From Micromonospora luteifusca (GTDB lineage: Bacteria > Actinomycetota > Actinomycetes > Mycobacteriales > Micromonosporaceae), in NCBI RefSeq assembly GCF_016907275.1, contig NZ_JAFBBP010000001.1, positions 4,826,001 to 4,890,000 of the forward strand: a DNA stretch of 64,000 nt, written 5' to 3'. This document shows positions 51,657-60,514 of this stretch, piece after piece; the first letter of the stretch is position 1; every line of letters starts with the position of its first letter. The notes beneath the pieces were generated by a model that was not told the origin of the DNA, searched no databases, and saw only the letters and a program-made list of their open reading frames with translations. The translations under genes were made by a program, and so were the position numbers.

Positions 51657-53474
51657 ATGATCGCCCTGAAGGTCTACCGACTTCTGCCGCCGCAGGTGCG
51701 GCGGCGCCTGCTCGGTGTGCTGCCAGCCCACCGGCGGATCGGCCTGGTGCAGACGCTCTCCCGGCCGCGCGGCGGCGACACCGTGCATCCCCTGGGCGCC
51801 CGGGTGACCGTGTCCGACGGCGGCGTCCGAATCAAGGCCGAGGTGGTCGCCACAGCTACGCCGTTGGAACAGTGGCACCGCAACCTCACCGCCGTCACCA
51901 CCGCGCTGCACGCTGCCGGCATCGACTACCACTGCATCCGTAACGATGACCACCTGCGCAGCACTGTCGCAGTCCTCGACGACCATCGGCCGGCGGTGCA
52001 ACACCTCATCCGCTCCGCGCCGGAGTTGTCGGGAGCCAACGTCCGGGTGGTGCAGGTCCAACCCGGTCGGGACCAGCCGGACGCCACCCCGACCGAGGTG
52101 TTCCAAGTCTGCTTCCCGGTCACCGACGCCCGAGCCGGTGTGGTCCTCGGCGCCCAGTTCGCCTGCGAGATCGAGTTCTGGAGCCGGCGCGGGGACATGG
52201 TCCGCGCGCCCCGACGCAACGGTGTCGTCGACGAGGCGCCCGCCCGGGCACAACCGGTCCGGGTGGCCGCGGCCTTGATGAGTCACTTCGTGCCCGAGGC
52301 CGACGACCACACCTACGGCACCCGCCGCGATCTGTCCGTCCGGGCGCCGGACCGCGTTGGCTTCCCGATCGACGCCGTCTACACCTGGGTGGACGGCTCC
52401 GACCCGCAGTGGCAGAAGCGGAAGTCGATGGCACTCGGTGCCCCCGACGGCCCGCTGCACGCGGTGGCAGCGAACTCCTCGCGCTACCACAACCGCGACG
52501 AGCTGCGGTATTCGATGCGGTCGCTGCACAGCTTCGCGCCCTGGCTGAGGCGGATTTTTCTGATCACCGACAGTCAGTTGCCGAGCTGGCTCGACCCGAG
52601 CCATCCCAGGATCACGCTCATCTCACACGCGGAACTCTTCGCCGACCTCGGCGGCCGGTCCTCGTACAACTCGCACGCCATCGAGTCCCGGCTGCACCGC
52701 ATCGACGGTCTGGCCGAACACTTCCTCTACCTCAACGACGACGTGTTCCTCGGGCGTCCACTGCTGCCGAACCACTTCTTCCACGCCAACGGGATCGCGA
52801 AGTTCTTCCCCTCACCGGCGCAGTTCGGCCTGGGCGAGGCGAATCCTGAGGACCCGCCGGTGAAAGCCGCCGGAAAGAACAACCGTCGACACATCCAGCG
52901 GCAGTTCGGCGTGACCATCACGCAGAAGATGAAACACACCCCGTTCGCGCTGCGACGCAGCATCATGCAGCAGATCGAGGGCAGGCTGCCGGAGGAGGTG
53001 ATGGCCACCGCCCGGCACCGGTTCCGTCACCACGGCGACCTGTCCATCCCGTCGTCGCTGCACCAGTACTGGGCGTTCCTGACCGCGCAGGCCGTCCCCG
53101 GCGACATCGAGTACGAGTACGCCGACCTGGGCCACCCCTCGACCCCCGCCCGACTGGCCGAGCTGCTGGCCCGCCGGCACCGCGACGTCTTCTGCCTCAA
53201 CGACACCGACTCCGACCCGCGGTCGTTCGAGGAGCAGGAAAAGATGTTGGCCGACTTCCTGCCGCGCTACCTGCCCTTCCCCGCCCCGTTCGAGCTGCCC
53301 GACGACGTGGTGGCGGAGCGGCGGTCCGTGGGTGCCGGTGAGCTGTGGCGGCGGTCGTACCGCTCGGTGGTGGATGCCCGTCAAGGCACCCCGATCGACG
53401 CGCCCACCATGCCCAACACCATGCTAAGCACGGCCACCGACTTCAGGGGCTTTGCGCCGAGGATGGATGGCTGA
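51657..53474 (+). CDS. Stealth-family sugar-phosphate transferase 1
   Basis: This 605-residue protein has a basic N-terminus, a Stealth-associated N-terminal domain (about 75-225) shared with the two other Stealth genes here, and the four conserved Stealth regions. CR1 is VYTWVDGSDPQW (about 240-252). CR2 runs from N-R-D-E-L-R-Y-S through S-Y-N-S-H-A-I-E to Y-L-N-D-D-V-F. CR3 has K-N-N-R-R-H-I, and CR4 D-V-F-C-L-N-D. Stealth proteins transfer hexose-1-phosphate to make phosphodiester-linked capsule or cell-wall polymers. ATG 51657 is preferred; GTG 51636 is possible. Confidence 0.9.
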   Translation: MIALKVYRLLPPQVRRRLLGVLPAHRRIGLVQTLSRPRGGDTVHPLGARVTVSDGGVRIKAEVVATATPLEQWHRNLTAVTTALHAAGIDYHCIRNDDHLRSTVAVLDDHRPAVQHLIRSAPELSGANVRVVQVQPGRDQPDATPTEVFQVCFPVTDARAGVVLGAQFACEIEFWSRRGDMVRAPRRNGVVDEAPARAQPVRVAAALMSHFVPEADDHTYGTRRDLSVRAPDRVGFPIDAVYTWVDGSDPQWQKRKSMALGAPDGPLHAVAANSSRYHNRDELRYSMRSLHSFAPWLRRIFLITDSQLPSWLDPSHPRITLISHAELFADLGGRSSYNSHAIESRLHRIDGLAEHFLYLNDDVFLGRPLLPNHFFHANGIAKFFPSPAQFGLGEANPEDPPVKAAGKNNRRHIQRQFGVTITQKMKHTPFALRRSIMQQIEGRLPEEVMATARHRFRHHGDLSIPSSLHQYWAFLTAQAVPGDIEYEYADLGHPSTPARLAELLARRHRDVFCLNDTDSDPRSFEEQEKMLADFLPRYLPFPAPFELPDDVVAERRSVGAGELWRRSYRSVVDARQGTPIDAPTMPNTMLSTATDFRGFAPRMDG

Positions 53475-53518
53475 CCCACCGCATCGTCCCTGCCCGCGTT
53501 TTTCGGCCATCGTCTGTA

Positions 53519-55303
53519 GTGGAGCCCAGCTTGGTACGCCCCGCACCTCAACCGCCATCGTCGGAGCCGCCGCGGGCGCTCGCCGAGCCGTCGGGGCTTG
53601 TCGACGTCTACCGTCGGGTGCTGAGCGCACAGACCCGTCGTGCGATCGCGACGAAGGTGAGTCCGCGGGCACGCCACCAACTCAAACAGTGGGTCGCACG
53701 GGCATCCCGAGACGCCCTGGTGGCGGGGCGCCGGGGCGAGCGGTTGGCCCGACGGCAGCCGGAACTGCTCGCCGGTGGTGACCGGGCGGTCGTGACAGCG
53801 GACCGGGCGTCGCGAATTGCCCTCGTCGACCCGGCAGCCACGCCGCTGCGGGCCCGGGCGGCGAACCTGACCGCCGTGACGGCAGCGCTCGACGAGGCTG
53901 GCATCGAGTACTTCCAGGTCCGCGGTCGGTCACCTCGTGCGTCCGTGGTCGCCGTCGACGTCGCCGACCGCAGCCGTGCGCACGCCGCGCTCGCGGCTGC
54001 TTGCGCCCGAGTTCCCGGCTACGTCTCCATACCTCGGCAGCACGGTGAGCGGCCCCCGGCCGCGGGCTTCGAGCCACGGACGTGGGATCGGGTCGCCGAC
54101 GCTCCGGTGCTACGACTGACCTGGTACTTGACGGATCCGCGGCACCGTCTGGTGCTGGGGCCGGCGTACGGCTGTGACGTCGAGTTCTGGACCCGGCAGG
54201 AGGACGTCCTCGTCGCCCCTCGCCGTAACCCGGTGGCGGAGCAGGTCCAGGTGTCGTCGCCTCCGGTCCTCGTACCCGAGTCGCTGTTCACCGGCCTGGT
54301 GCCGCCCACCGACAGCACGACCGTTCGAAGCCGGCCGGAGTTCGCCGGCCGGTCCCCGGACGACGTGGCCTTCCCCATCGACGTCGTCTACACCTGGGTG
54401 GACGGCACAGATCCGGACTGGCTACGTCGACGCGCCGCCGTGACCGGAATTCCCTACCACGCCGAGGCGGCGAGTCCGGCTCGGTTCCTCAGCCGCGACG
54501 AGCTGCGCTACTCACTGCGGTCGGTGCATCTGTTCGCGCCGTGGGTGCGGCACATCTACCTGGTGACCGACGACCAGGTGCCGAGTTGGTTGGACCCGTC
54601 GGCGCCGGGAATCCGCGTGGTCAGCCACCGGGAGATCTTCACGGACCCATCGGTGCTGCCCACCTACAACTCGCACGCGATCGAGAGCCAGCTGCATCAC
54701 ATCGACGGGCTCTCCGAGCACTTTCTGTACTTCAACGACGACGTCTTCCTCGGCACCGAGGTGCTTCCCCAGGATTTCTTCCTGGCCAACGGCATCTCCC
54801 GCTTCTTCCCGTCGCCGGCGCTCGTGCCTCCGGGCGCGCCGAGCGCTGAGGACATCCCGTCGTCGGCCGCTGGGAAGAACAATCGGGCACTGCTCGCCGA
54901 GCGCTTCGGCACAGTGCTCAACAAGAAGATGAAGCACATGCCGCACGCGCTGCGGCGCAGCGTCCTGTACGAGATCGAGCAGGAGTTCTCGGCACCGCAT
55001 CGTGGGACCGCCGCGAGCCGGTTCCGCGGCATGACCGACATTTCGGTCGCCTCGTCGCTGCACCACTACTACGCGTTCCACACGGGCCGGGCCGCGCCGG
55101 GCGAGCTGGAATACACCATCGCCGAGTTGTCCCACCCCGACACTCCCGCGCGGCTCGCGCACCTGCTGGCCCACCGGGACCGGCACGTCTTCTGCCTGAA
55201 CGACGCCTTCTCCTCCGAGGCGGACCTGACCGCCCAGCTCGCGGTCCTCACACCCTTTCTGGACACCTACTTCCCGGTGCCCAGCCCGTGGGAGAAGGCC
55301 TGA
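53519..55303 (+). CDS. Stealth-family sugar-phosphate transferase 2
   Basis: This 594-residue paralogue has an N-terminal domain (about 100-250), CR1 VYTWVDGTDPDW (about residue 290), CR2 with R-D-E-L-R-Y-S-L-R and Y-N-S-H-A-I-E-S, F-N-D-D-V-F-L-G, CR3 K-N-N-R-A-L-L, and CR4 H-V-F-C-L-N-D. The upstream frame to 53345 is a shadow of gene 1, so GTG 53519 is used; no good ribosome-binding site precedes it. It follows gene 1 by 44 bp. It probably makes a second linkage in the same polymer. Confidence 0.88.
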   Translation: MEPSLVRPAPQPPSSEPPRALAEPSGLVDVYRRVLSAQTRRAIATKVSPRARHQLKQWVARASRDALVAGRRGERLARRQPELLAGGDRAVVTADRASRIALVDPAATPLRARAANLTAVTAALDEAGIEYFQVRGRSPRASVVAVDVADRSRAHAALAAACARVPGYVSIPRQHGERPPAAGFEPRTWDRVADAPVLRLTWYLTDPRHRLVLGPAYGCDVEFWTRQEDVLVAPRRNPVAEQVQVSSPPVLVPESLFTGLVPPTDSTTVRSRPEFAGRSPDDVAFPIDVVYTWVDGTDPDWLRRRAAVTGIPYHAEAASPARFLSRDELRYSLRSVHLFAPWVRHIYLVTDDQVPSWLDPSAPGIRVVSHREIFTDPSVLPTYNSHAIESQLHHIDGLSEHFLYFNDDVFLGTEVLPQDFFLANGISRFFPSPALVPPGAPSAEDIPSSAAGKNNRALLAERFGTVLNKKMKHMPHALRRSVLYEIEQEFSAPHRGTAASRFRGMTDISVASSLHHYYAFHTGRAAPGELEYTIAELSHPDTPARLAHLLAHRDRHVFCLNDAFSSEADLTAQLAVLTPFLDTYFPVPSPWEKA

Positions 55304-55375
55304 CATGGTTGCCGCCCTCGTTGCACGCCATCGCGCGGCGACCCGTCGTCGCTATCCCAGACCGGGGGTAACGCC

Positions 55376-55690
55376 ATGTTCTGGTTGAGACAGGGCGTCG
55401 GCCGGGCCGCCTCCGCGCCGGCGCACCAAGCCGCGGCCTACCTCCGCGACGGCACCGGCACGACCAGCCTGTCCTGGCAGCCGGCGGGGCGTGGGGTGTC
55501 CACGACGTGGTCCACCTCCGGTGTCCCCTTCGTCGGTTCCCCGGCCGTGGCGGTGGACGCCAGCGGACGAGTCGTGGCCGCGGTCGTCGGGGTGGATGGA
55601 CGACCGCGGGCGTCCCGGCAGCGACGGGCGGGCAGTGATGGACAGTTCGGCGACTGGACGGCCATCGGGAACAGGCGGGGACAGGCATGA
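55376..55690 (+). CDS. Single-blade propeller-like small protein
   Basis: This 104-residue protein has one clear blade-like segment, G-S-P-A-V-A-V-D-A-S-G-R-V-V-A-A-V-V-G-V-D-G-R, close in pattern to the last blade of the PIG-L/propeller gene at 43480 (T-P-A-I-E-T-D-A-T-G-L-P-T-V-A-V-V-G-A-D-G-R). It has no signal peptide. It is either a remnant of a larger propeller or a small accessory protein. Its stop overlaps the next start (ATGA), so it is translated within the operon. Confidence 0.6.
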   Translation: MFWLRQGVGRAASAPAHQAAAYLRDGTGTTSLSWQPAGRGVSTTWSTSGVPFVGSPAVAVDASGRVVAAVVGVDGRPRASRQRRAGSDGQFGDWTAIGNRRGQA

Positions 55691-56736
55691 GCGGAGCTGG
55701 CATGAACGGGGCGCATCTGCGCGAGCTGGCGTCCGACGCGCTGCGGCGCTGGCCCCGGCTGCGGGTCGCCCTGCGCCGGGCCGACCGGCAACTGGTTCGG
55801 CAGGTGGCGCAGCTGAAGGGCACGATGCGGGCACCGGCTCCCCGGCGGATCTTTCGGGCCGCCCTGCCGGCCGGACCGTCGATCCAGGCCCGCTTCGTGG
55901 GCGTGCTCGACGGGCACACCCTCAACCTGGACCTCGAGGTGCCGCCCGCGCTCGCCGCCGACGTCGTCGGTGCCGAGCTGCACCTCGTCCACGGCAGTAC
56001 GCGGCTCACCGTGCCCGCTGACCTGCGTCACGCTGGCGACGGTCTGGCCGTCTCCGCCGCCGTCCTGCTCTGCGCTCGGCCGGGCGGCCTGGACCTGCCC
56101 CCGGGTGGCTCGTGGCGGGTGGAGTGCTGCCTGATCAGCGAAACGGGTGGGGGAGACCCCGTCCGGGTGGTCGGAGGCGCGACCGAACGAGCTGCCGGCC
56201 CCACCGTGTCGGCCCCGCCCTGTCCCGACTCGGGATACCGGTACCGGCCGGTGACCGACCAAGCCGGCCGGCTCGCGCTCGCCGTCACGGCTCCCGGAGC
56301 GTTGGCCGAACTCACCGACGTCCGACTGGACTGGACCGGGGCGAGCCTTCAGGTGCGGACGGTCGGTTGGCAGGCCGACGGGCCGGTGGAGGTGGGGCTG
56401 GAGTCGCGCGGTGGCGGCGAGTCTCTCCGCGTCCAAGGTGAACTGGTCGGCCCCGACCTGCTGCGGTTCAGCCTGCCGCTGTCGGCGATGACGGAGGCCG
56501 GGCACGTTCGGGAGCGGATCTTCGACGTCCGGCTGTACGCCGAGTCCCGCCGGCTGCGTGTCGGCATGGTGCTGCACGACCTCGCCAACCCCAAGAAGTC
56601 CCTGCGGCCGCCGGCGGCGATCGTCTGGGCCGCGCCCGGCCGGTCGGTCCGCGTACGCCCCTACTTCACCCCGGCAGGCAGTCTCGCCCTGGCCTGCCTG
56701 CCCATTCAATCCCGCTCGACGGACGGCAACTCATGA
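55687..56736 (+). CDS. Unrecognised beta-rich protein in Stealth operon
   Basis: This 349-residue soluble protein begins with a basic helical segment (A-S-D-A-L-R-R-W-P-R-L-R) and continues with many beta-strand-like stretches in two repeats (about 55-190 and 195-345). No catalytic motif stands out. It is coupled on both sides by ATGA overlaps to the propeller-like gene and the GT4-Stealth fusion, so it is very likely to act in the same polymer pathway, perhaps as a polymer-binding or scaffolding module. Confidence 0.75.
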   Translation: MSGAGMNGAHLRELASDALRRWPRLRVALRRADRQLVRQVAQLKGTMRAPAPRRIFRAALPAGPSIQARFVGVLDGHTLNLDLEVPPALAADVVGAELHLVHGSTRLTVPADLRHAGDGLAVSAAVLLCARPGGLDLPPGGSWRVECCLISETGGGDPVRVVGGATERAAGPTVSAPPCPDSGYRYRPVTDQAGRLALAVTAPGALAELTDVRLDWTGASLQVRTVGWQADGPVEVGLESRGGGESLRVQGELVGPDLLRFSLPLSAMTEAGHVRERIFDVRLYAESRRLRVGMVLHDLANPKKSLRPPAAIVWAAPGRSVRVRPYFTPAGSLALACLPIQSRSTDGNS

Positions 56737-59576
56737 AGATCACCTATCTGCTCACCTGGGCCGATGCCATCGGTGGCACCGAACGCACCGTCCTGCGGCA
56801 GGCGAACTGGCTGGCGAGTCGGCACGAGGTGGAGATCATCGGCGTCCTCCGCACCCGCGACGAGGTGCCCTTCGAGGTGGATCCCGCCGTTCGGCTGGTG
56901 CACCTTCTCGACACCCGTGACGGCGTGATCCGGCCAGTGCGGGGCGGGATGCCCGATGCCGTCGCCGAGACGCTCGCCGCCGCGCCCAGCACGCTGGTGC
57001 AGCGACACTGGGAGGGCGCGTTCTCGGCGCTGTCCGACCTCGAACTCGAACGCGTGCTCGGCGAGACCGACGCCGACGTGGTGGTCACCACCACCCCCGC
57101 GTTGCTCGCCGTCGCCGCGAAGCTGTTGCCCCGACGCGTGGTGATCGTCGCGCAGGAGCACCGTGTCGCCGAGCTGCGGGGTTCCTCCGGTGAGCCGTTC
57201 GGGCTCTTCGCCGCCCGGGCCGACGCGATCGCGCTGCTCTCCCGACCGACCCGGGACTGGTTCGCCGACCTGCTGGCGGACGCCGCTCCCCGGCTGGTCG
57301 TGCTGCCCAACCCGATCGAGGAGGGCTACCGGCCGCGATCGACCCGGGAGACCCGCACCGTGGTCATGGCGGGTCGGTTGAGCCCCGAGAAGCAGTTCGA
57401 GCACGCGATCGCCGCCTTCGCCCAGATCGCTCCGGACCATCCCGACTGGCGGCTGCGTATCTTCGGCGGCGGGTCACGGTCGCGCTTGGAGGAGCGGATC
57501 GCCGGCCTCAAGCTCGGCAATCAGGTTCAACTGCTCGGCCCCACCGAGAGCATCGAGGACGAGTGGGCCAAGGCGTCGGTGGCGATGGTGACGTCCCGCG
57601 TGGAGTCGTTCGGTCTCACCCTGATCGAGGCGATGAGCGCTGCGGTGCCGGTGGTGGCGTACGACTGCCCCAACGGCCCCCGCGAGGTCGTCGAGGACGG
57701 TAAAACCGGCTTCCTGGTCGCCCCGGACAACATCGACGAACTAGCCGTCGCACTGCGCAAGCTCATCGAGGACGATGGCCTGCGGCACGCGATGGGGCAC
57801 GCGGCCCTGCGCGATGTGGAGCGGTTCTCGGTCGAGCGGGTGATGCCGCAGTGGGAGCAGCTCTTCACCGACCTGCTGGCCGACCGTGGCAGTCCTGGAT
57901 GGACGGAACGTCGATTCGACGCGGTTGCGGCCAACCAGGCCCGCAGGGCGGCACCCAACGTGGTGCCGAGCAGGGCCGCCGCCCGCAGCGTGGGCACGGT
58001 CGATGTCGAGGCATGGGCGGCTGGAGTCGAGGCCGGACGCGAGGACCTGATCTGGACTCGGGGGCAGTTGACCCGCCTGCGGGACTCCACGCCGTACGAG
58101 GTCGCACGGGACAACCTCGACCTGACGGTGGAGAGTCTCGACACCGCGGGCATCGACTACTTCCTCGTCCGACAGATGTCGCCGACCTTCCGGGTGGCCG
58201 TTCGAGAGGAGGCCCGACAGTCCGTCGTGGCCGCCCTCGCCCGCCGGTACGCCGATCGCCCGGTCTACGTGGAGGCCTTTGACCAGCGCAACCGCACGAT
58301 GGGGGTCTGGCCGGCCGCAGCGACACCAGGGGTCACCGCGATGGCCACAGCCTCGTGGCTGCGCGTGTTCGAACCCGCGATGACCCTGTCGCAGACGCTG
58401 CGGATGGGCACCATCTACGGGTGTGCCGTGGAGTTCTGGCACACCGCCGAGGACGGAACGGACCTCTGCGGCCCATCGCGGACCCTGGTGGGAGACCGGT
58501 TGGCAGCCGAATCCCTCACCCCTGCCGTGGTGACCGTGGGCAGGCAGAGTTACCGATCCGTCGACCCGTTCACGCGGCGGCTCGCTGACGAGATCACCTT
58601 CCCCATCGATCTCGTCTACACCTGGGTGGACGGAGCGGACCCGGCCTGGGCGCGCCGTCGGGCGCAGACTCTGGGGATCGGGTACTCCGAGCAGGATTCG
58701 CTGCAGGGCGCCGCACGTTTCCGCAGCCGGGACGAGCTGCGGTATTCGCTGAGGTCGGTCGACCTCTTCGCACCGTGGGCGAACAGGATCTGGATCGTCA
58801 CCGACGATCAGGTGCCGGAGTGGCTCGACACCACACATCCCAAGGTCCAGATCGTCGACCACCGGGAGATCTTCACCGACCCTGGGGTTCTGCCGACGTA
58901 CAACTCCCATGCCATCGAAACTCAGCTGCACCACATCGAGGGGTTGTCCGAGCACTTCGTCTATCTCAACGACGACGTCTTCTTTGGTCGTCTGTTCGGC
59001 CCCGACATGTTCTTCAACCCGGGTGGGCTGCCCAAGTCGTTCCGTAGTCCCACGCAGATCCCGCTCACGCTCCCCAACCCTGACGACGAGGCGTTCGCGG
59101 TGGCCGGCAAGAACAATCGGCGGCTGCTGGAGGAGGCCTTCGGCAAGACGCTGATCCACGCGTTCCTGCACGCTCCGCACGCACATCGACGCAGCACCCT
59201 CTACGAGGTCGAGGCGGCGTTCCCGGAGGCGGTCCGACGGACGGCGGCCAACCGGCTCCGGTCGACCGACGACGTGTCCATGCTCTCGTCCCTCGCGCAC
59301 CACTTCGGGCTGATGAGCGGACGGACGACGGCGGGTTCGGTCCGTTGCACCTTTGCCAACGTCGGCCTGGCCGCTCACCTGCCGCGGCTGGACAGCCTGC
59401 TGGCGAGCCGGGCGTTCGACGTGTTCTGCCTGAACGACTACCACGACGGCGACGTGCCGGCGGAGGATCAGGCGAAGGTCCTCGAGGCGTTCCTCGGTGC
59501 CTACTTCCCCATCGCCAGCCAGTTCGAACGGGGGAGTGAGCGCAACCTCCGGCTGTCCACCGCCGCGTGGCGGTGA
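56733..59576 (+). CDS. GT4 glycosyltransferase fused to Stealth transferase
   Basis: This 947-residue two-enzyme fusion has residues 1-390 as a GT-B fold retaining glycosyltransferase (GT4): W-A-D-A-I-G-G-T-E-R near the start, M-A-G-R-L-S-P-E-K, and the EX7E motif ESFGLTLIE (Glu291, Glu299). Residues about 440-620 are the Stealth-associated N-terminal domain, followed by CR1 VYTWVDGADPAW (about 628), CR2 with R-D-E-L-R-Y-S-L-R and L-N-D-D-V-F-F, CR3 K-N-N-R-R-L-L, and CR4 D-V-F-C-L-N-D. It probably adds a sugar and then a sugar phosphate to the growing polymer. ATG 56733 overlaps the previous stop (ATGA). Confidence 0.93.
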   Translation: MKITYLLTWADAIGGTERTVLRQANWLASRHEVEIIGVLRTRDEVPFEVDPAVRLVHLLDTRDGVIRPVRGGMPDAVAETLAAAPSTLVQRHWEGAFSALSDLELERVLGETDADVVVTTTPALLAVAAKLLPRRVVIVAQEHRVAELRGSSGEPFGLFAARADAIALLSRPTRDWFADLLADAAPRLVVLPNPIEEGYRPRSTRETRTVVMAGRLSPEKQFEHAIAAFAQIAPDHPDWRLRIFGGGSRSRLEERIAGLKLGNQVQLLGPTESIEDEWAKASVAMVTSRVESFGLTLIEAMSAAVPVVAYDCPNGPREVVEDGKTGFLVAPDNIDELAVALRKLIEDDGLRHAMGHAALRDVERFSVERVMPQWEQLFTDLLADRGSPGWTERRFDAVAANQARRAAPNVVPSRAAARSVGTVDVEAWAAGVEAGREDLIWTRGQLTRLRDSTPYEVARDNLDLTVESLDTAGIDYFLVRQMSPTFRVAVREEARQSVVAALARRYADRPVYVEAFDQRNRTMGVWPAAATPGVTAMATASWLRVFEPAMTLSQTLRMGTIYGCAVEFWHTAEDGTDLCGPSRTLVGDRLAAESLTPAVVTVGRQSYRSVDPFTRRLADEITFPIDLVYTWVDGADPAWARRRAQTLGIGYSEQDSLQGAARFRSRDELRYSLRSVDLFAPWANRIWIVTDDQVPEWLDTTHPKVQIVDHREIFTDPGVLPTYNSHAIETQLHHIEGLSEHFVYLNDDVFFGRLFGPDMFFNPGGLPKSFRSPTQIPLTLPNPDDEAFAVAGKNNRRLLEEAFGKTLIHAFLHAPHAHRRSTLYEVEAAFPEAVRRTAANRLRSTDDVSMLSSLAHHFGLMSGRTTAGSVRCTFANVGLAAHLPRLDSLLASRAFDVFCLNDYHDGDVPAEDQAKVLEAFLGAYFPIASQFERGSERNLRLSTAAWR

Positions 59577-59603
59577 CGGCGCCGCTGAACCTGCGGACAC
59601 GAC

Positions 59604-59642
59604 GGTGGTCGGTCGCGCCCTCCCCGGCGACGACCGACCACC
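59604..59642. terminator. Bidirectional terminator after the Stealth locus
   Basis: GGTGGTCGGTCG and CGACCGACCACC form a perfect 12-bp stem with a 15-nt loop. It lies between the convergent GT4-Stealth and lipoprotein stops. Confidence 0.75.
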
Positions 59643-59663
59643 GCGTCCTGGTGCCAAACGGAC

Positions 59664-60311
59664 TCAGTACGAGTAGCCCGCGCCTCCGGCGTCGGTCGAG
59701 CCGCTGTTCGCCGGCGGCGCGACCGCCTTCGGCGTGGAGGTGGGCAGGCAGCTCAGGTTCTTCTTGCCGTCCGGCTGAACCACGAACCAGGTGCCACCAA
59801 CAGCCTGGCCCTTCCACTGGCCGGGCTTCTTGTCGCCGATGTAGCGGTACACCGGCCAGCCGGCGATGGTGAGCTGACGGGTGCCGTCCTGGCGGGTCAC
59901 GCTGCTGACCTTGTCGTCGGAGACACCGGTGAGCTGCGGGTTGCCGTCGGTCAGCGCCGGCGGCCACACCTCCGCGCACTTGTCGACACAGTTCGACGAC
60001 GGCGGGTCGGCGGTGTCCTTGTCGAAGCGGTACAGGATCCAGCCGTCCTGGTCGGTGACCACCTTGCCCATCCGGGCGACGCTCTTGCCGTTCAACTGCT
60101 CGGTCAGGTCGACGTTCGCGGGCGGCGCGTCGGCGGCCGGCGCCTCCGCGGACGCCGACGCCTCGGGTTCAGCCGTCGCGGTGGGCTCGGCCGCGGCGAC
60201 GGCGACCGGCTCGGCCGCGCTCGAGTTCGCCCCGTCGTAACCCGCGGGAGCGCAGGCCGTTAGTGCGACCATCGCGCTCGCGACGATGACGGTCCGCTTC
60301 ATCTGTGCCAC
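59664..60311 (-). CDS. Lipoprotein with Yx(FWY)xxD-type repeats (Lipoprotein_15-like)
   Basis: This 215-residue lipoprotein has a lipobox (A-L-T-A-C, Cys20), an Ala/Glu/Pro-rich linker, and a domain with two repeats that each contain a Y-R-F/Y-x-x-D motif (W-I-L-Y-R-F-D-K-D and W-P-V-Y-R-Y-I-G-D). These belong to the predicted-lipoprotein repeat family (COG4315), sometimes found with redox proteins. A Cys pair (N-C-V-D-K-C) may bind heme or form a disulfide. GTG 60311 fits the AGGAGG spacing better than ATG 60302. Confidence 0.85.
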   Translation of the reverse strand: MAQMKRTVIVASAMVALTACAPAGYDGANSSAAEPVAVAAAEPTATAEPEASASAEAPAADAPPANVDLTEQLNGKSVARMGKVVTDQDGWILYRFDKDTADPPSSNCVDKCAEVWPPALTDGNPQLTGVSDDKVSSVTRQDGTRQLTIAGWPVYRYIGDKKPGQWKGQAVGGTWFVVQPDGKKNLSCLPTSTPKAVAPPANSGSTDAGGAGYSY

Positions 60312-60337
60312 GTGCCCTCCTCATTCTTGGCAGTTCA

Positions 60338-60365
60338 CCCATAGGTACGGAGAGCGGGCTGTCAA
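60338..60365 (-). promoter_or_regulatory. Candidate promoter of the repeat lipoprotein
   Basis: On the minus strand TTGACA (60365-60360) is 16 bp before TATGGG (60343-60338), about 27 bp upstream of the start codon. The first hexamer is a perfect consensus. The second is weak. Confidence 0.4.
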
Positions 60366-60464
60366 GGTTGAAGCAGTAACAGTGGTCAATTTCACGCGAA
60401 TTGATTGAACTGATTCGGGCTGGCATACGTACGTCCCCAGCACCGGAACACTCCGAAACAACAG

Positions 60465-60501
60465 ATCGGCGCCGGCCATTGTGAAAATGGTCGGCGCCGA
60501 T
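60465..60501 (-). terminator. Terminator of the sigma/anti-sigma operon
   Basis: Arms of 16 bp (60465-60480 and 60486-60501, one G-U pair) close on the 5-nt loop GTGAA. They lie 13 bp after the anti-sigma stop, and a T-rich stretch follows on the minus strand. Confidence 0.8.
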
Positions 60502-60514
60502 ACGTTCCGCGAGA

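Noticed and set aside
51226..51660. A 144-codon frame upstream of the first Stealth gene
   Set aside because: It shows no domain and is Ser/Arg-rich; the region is more likely a divergent promoter.
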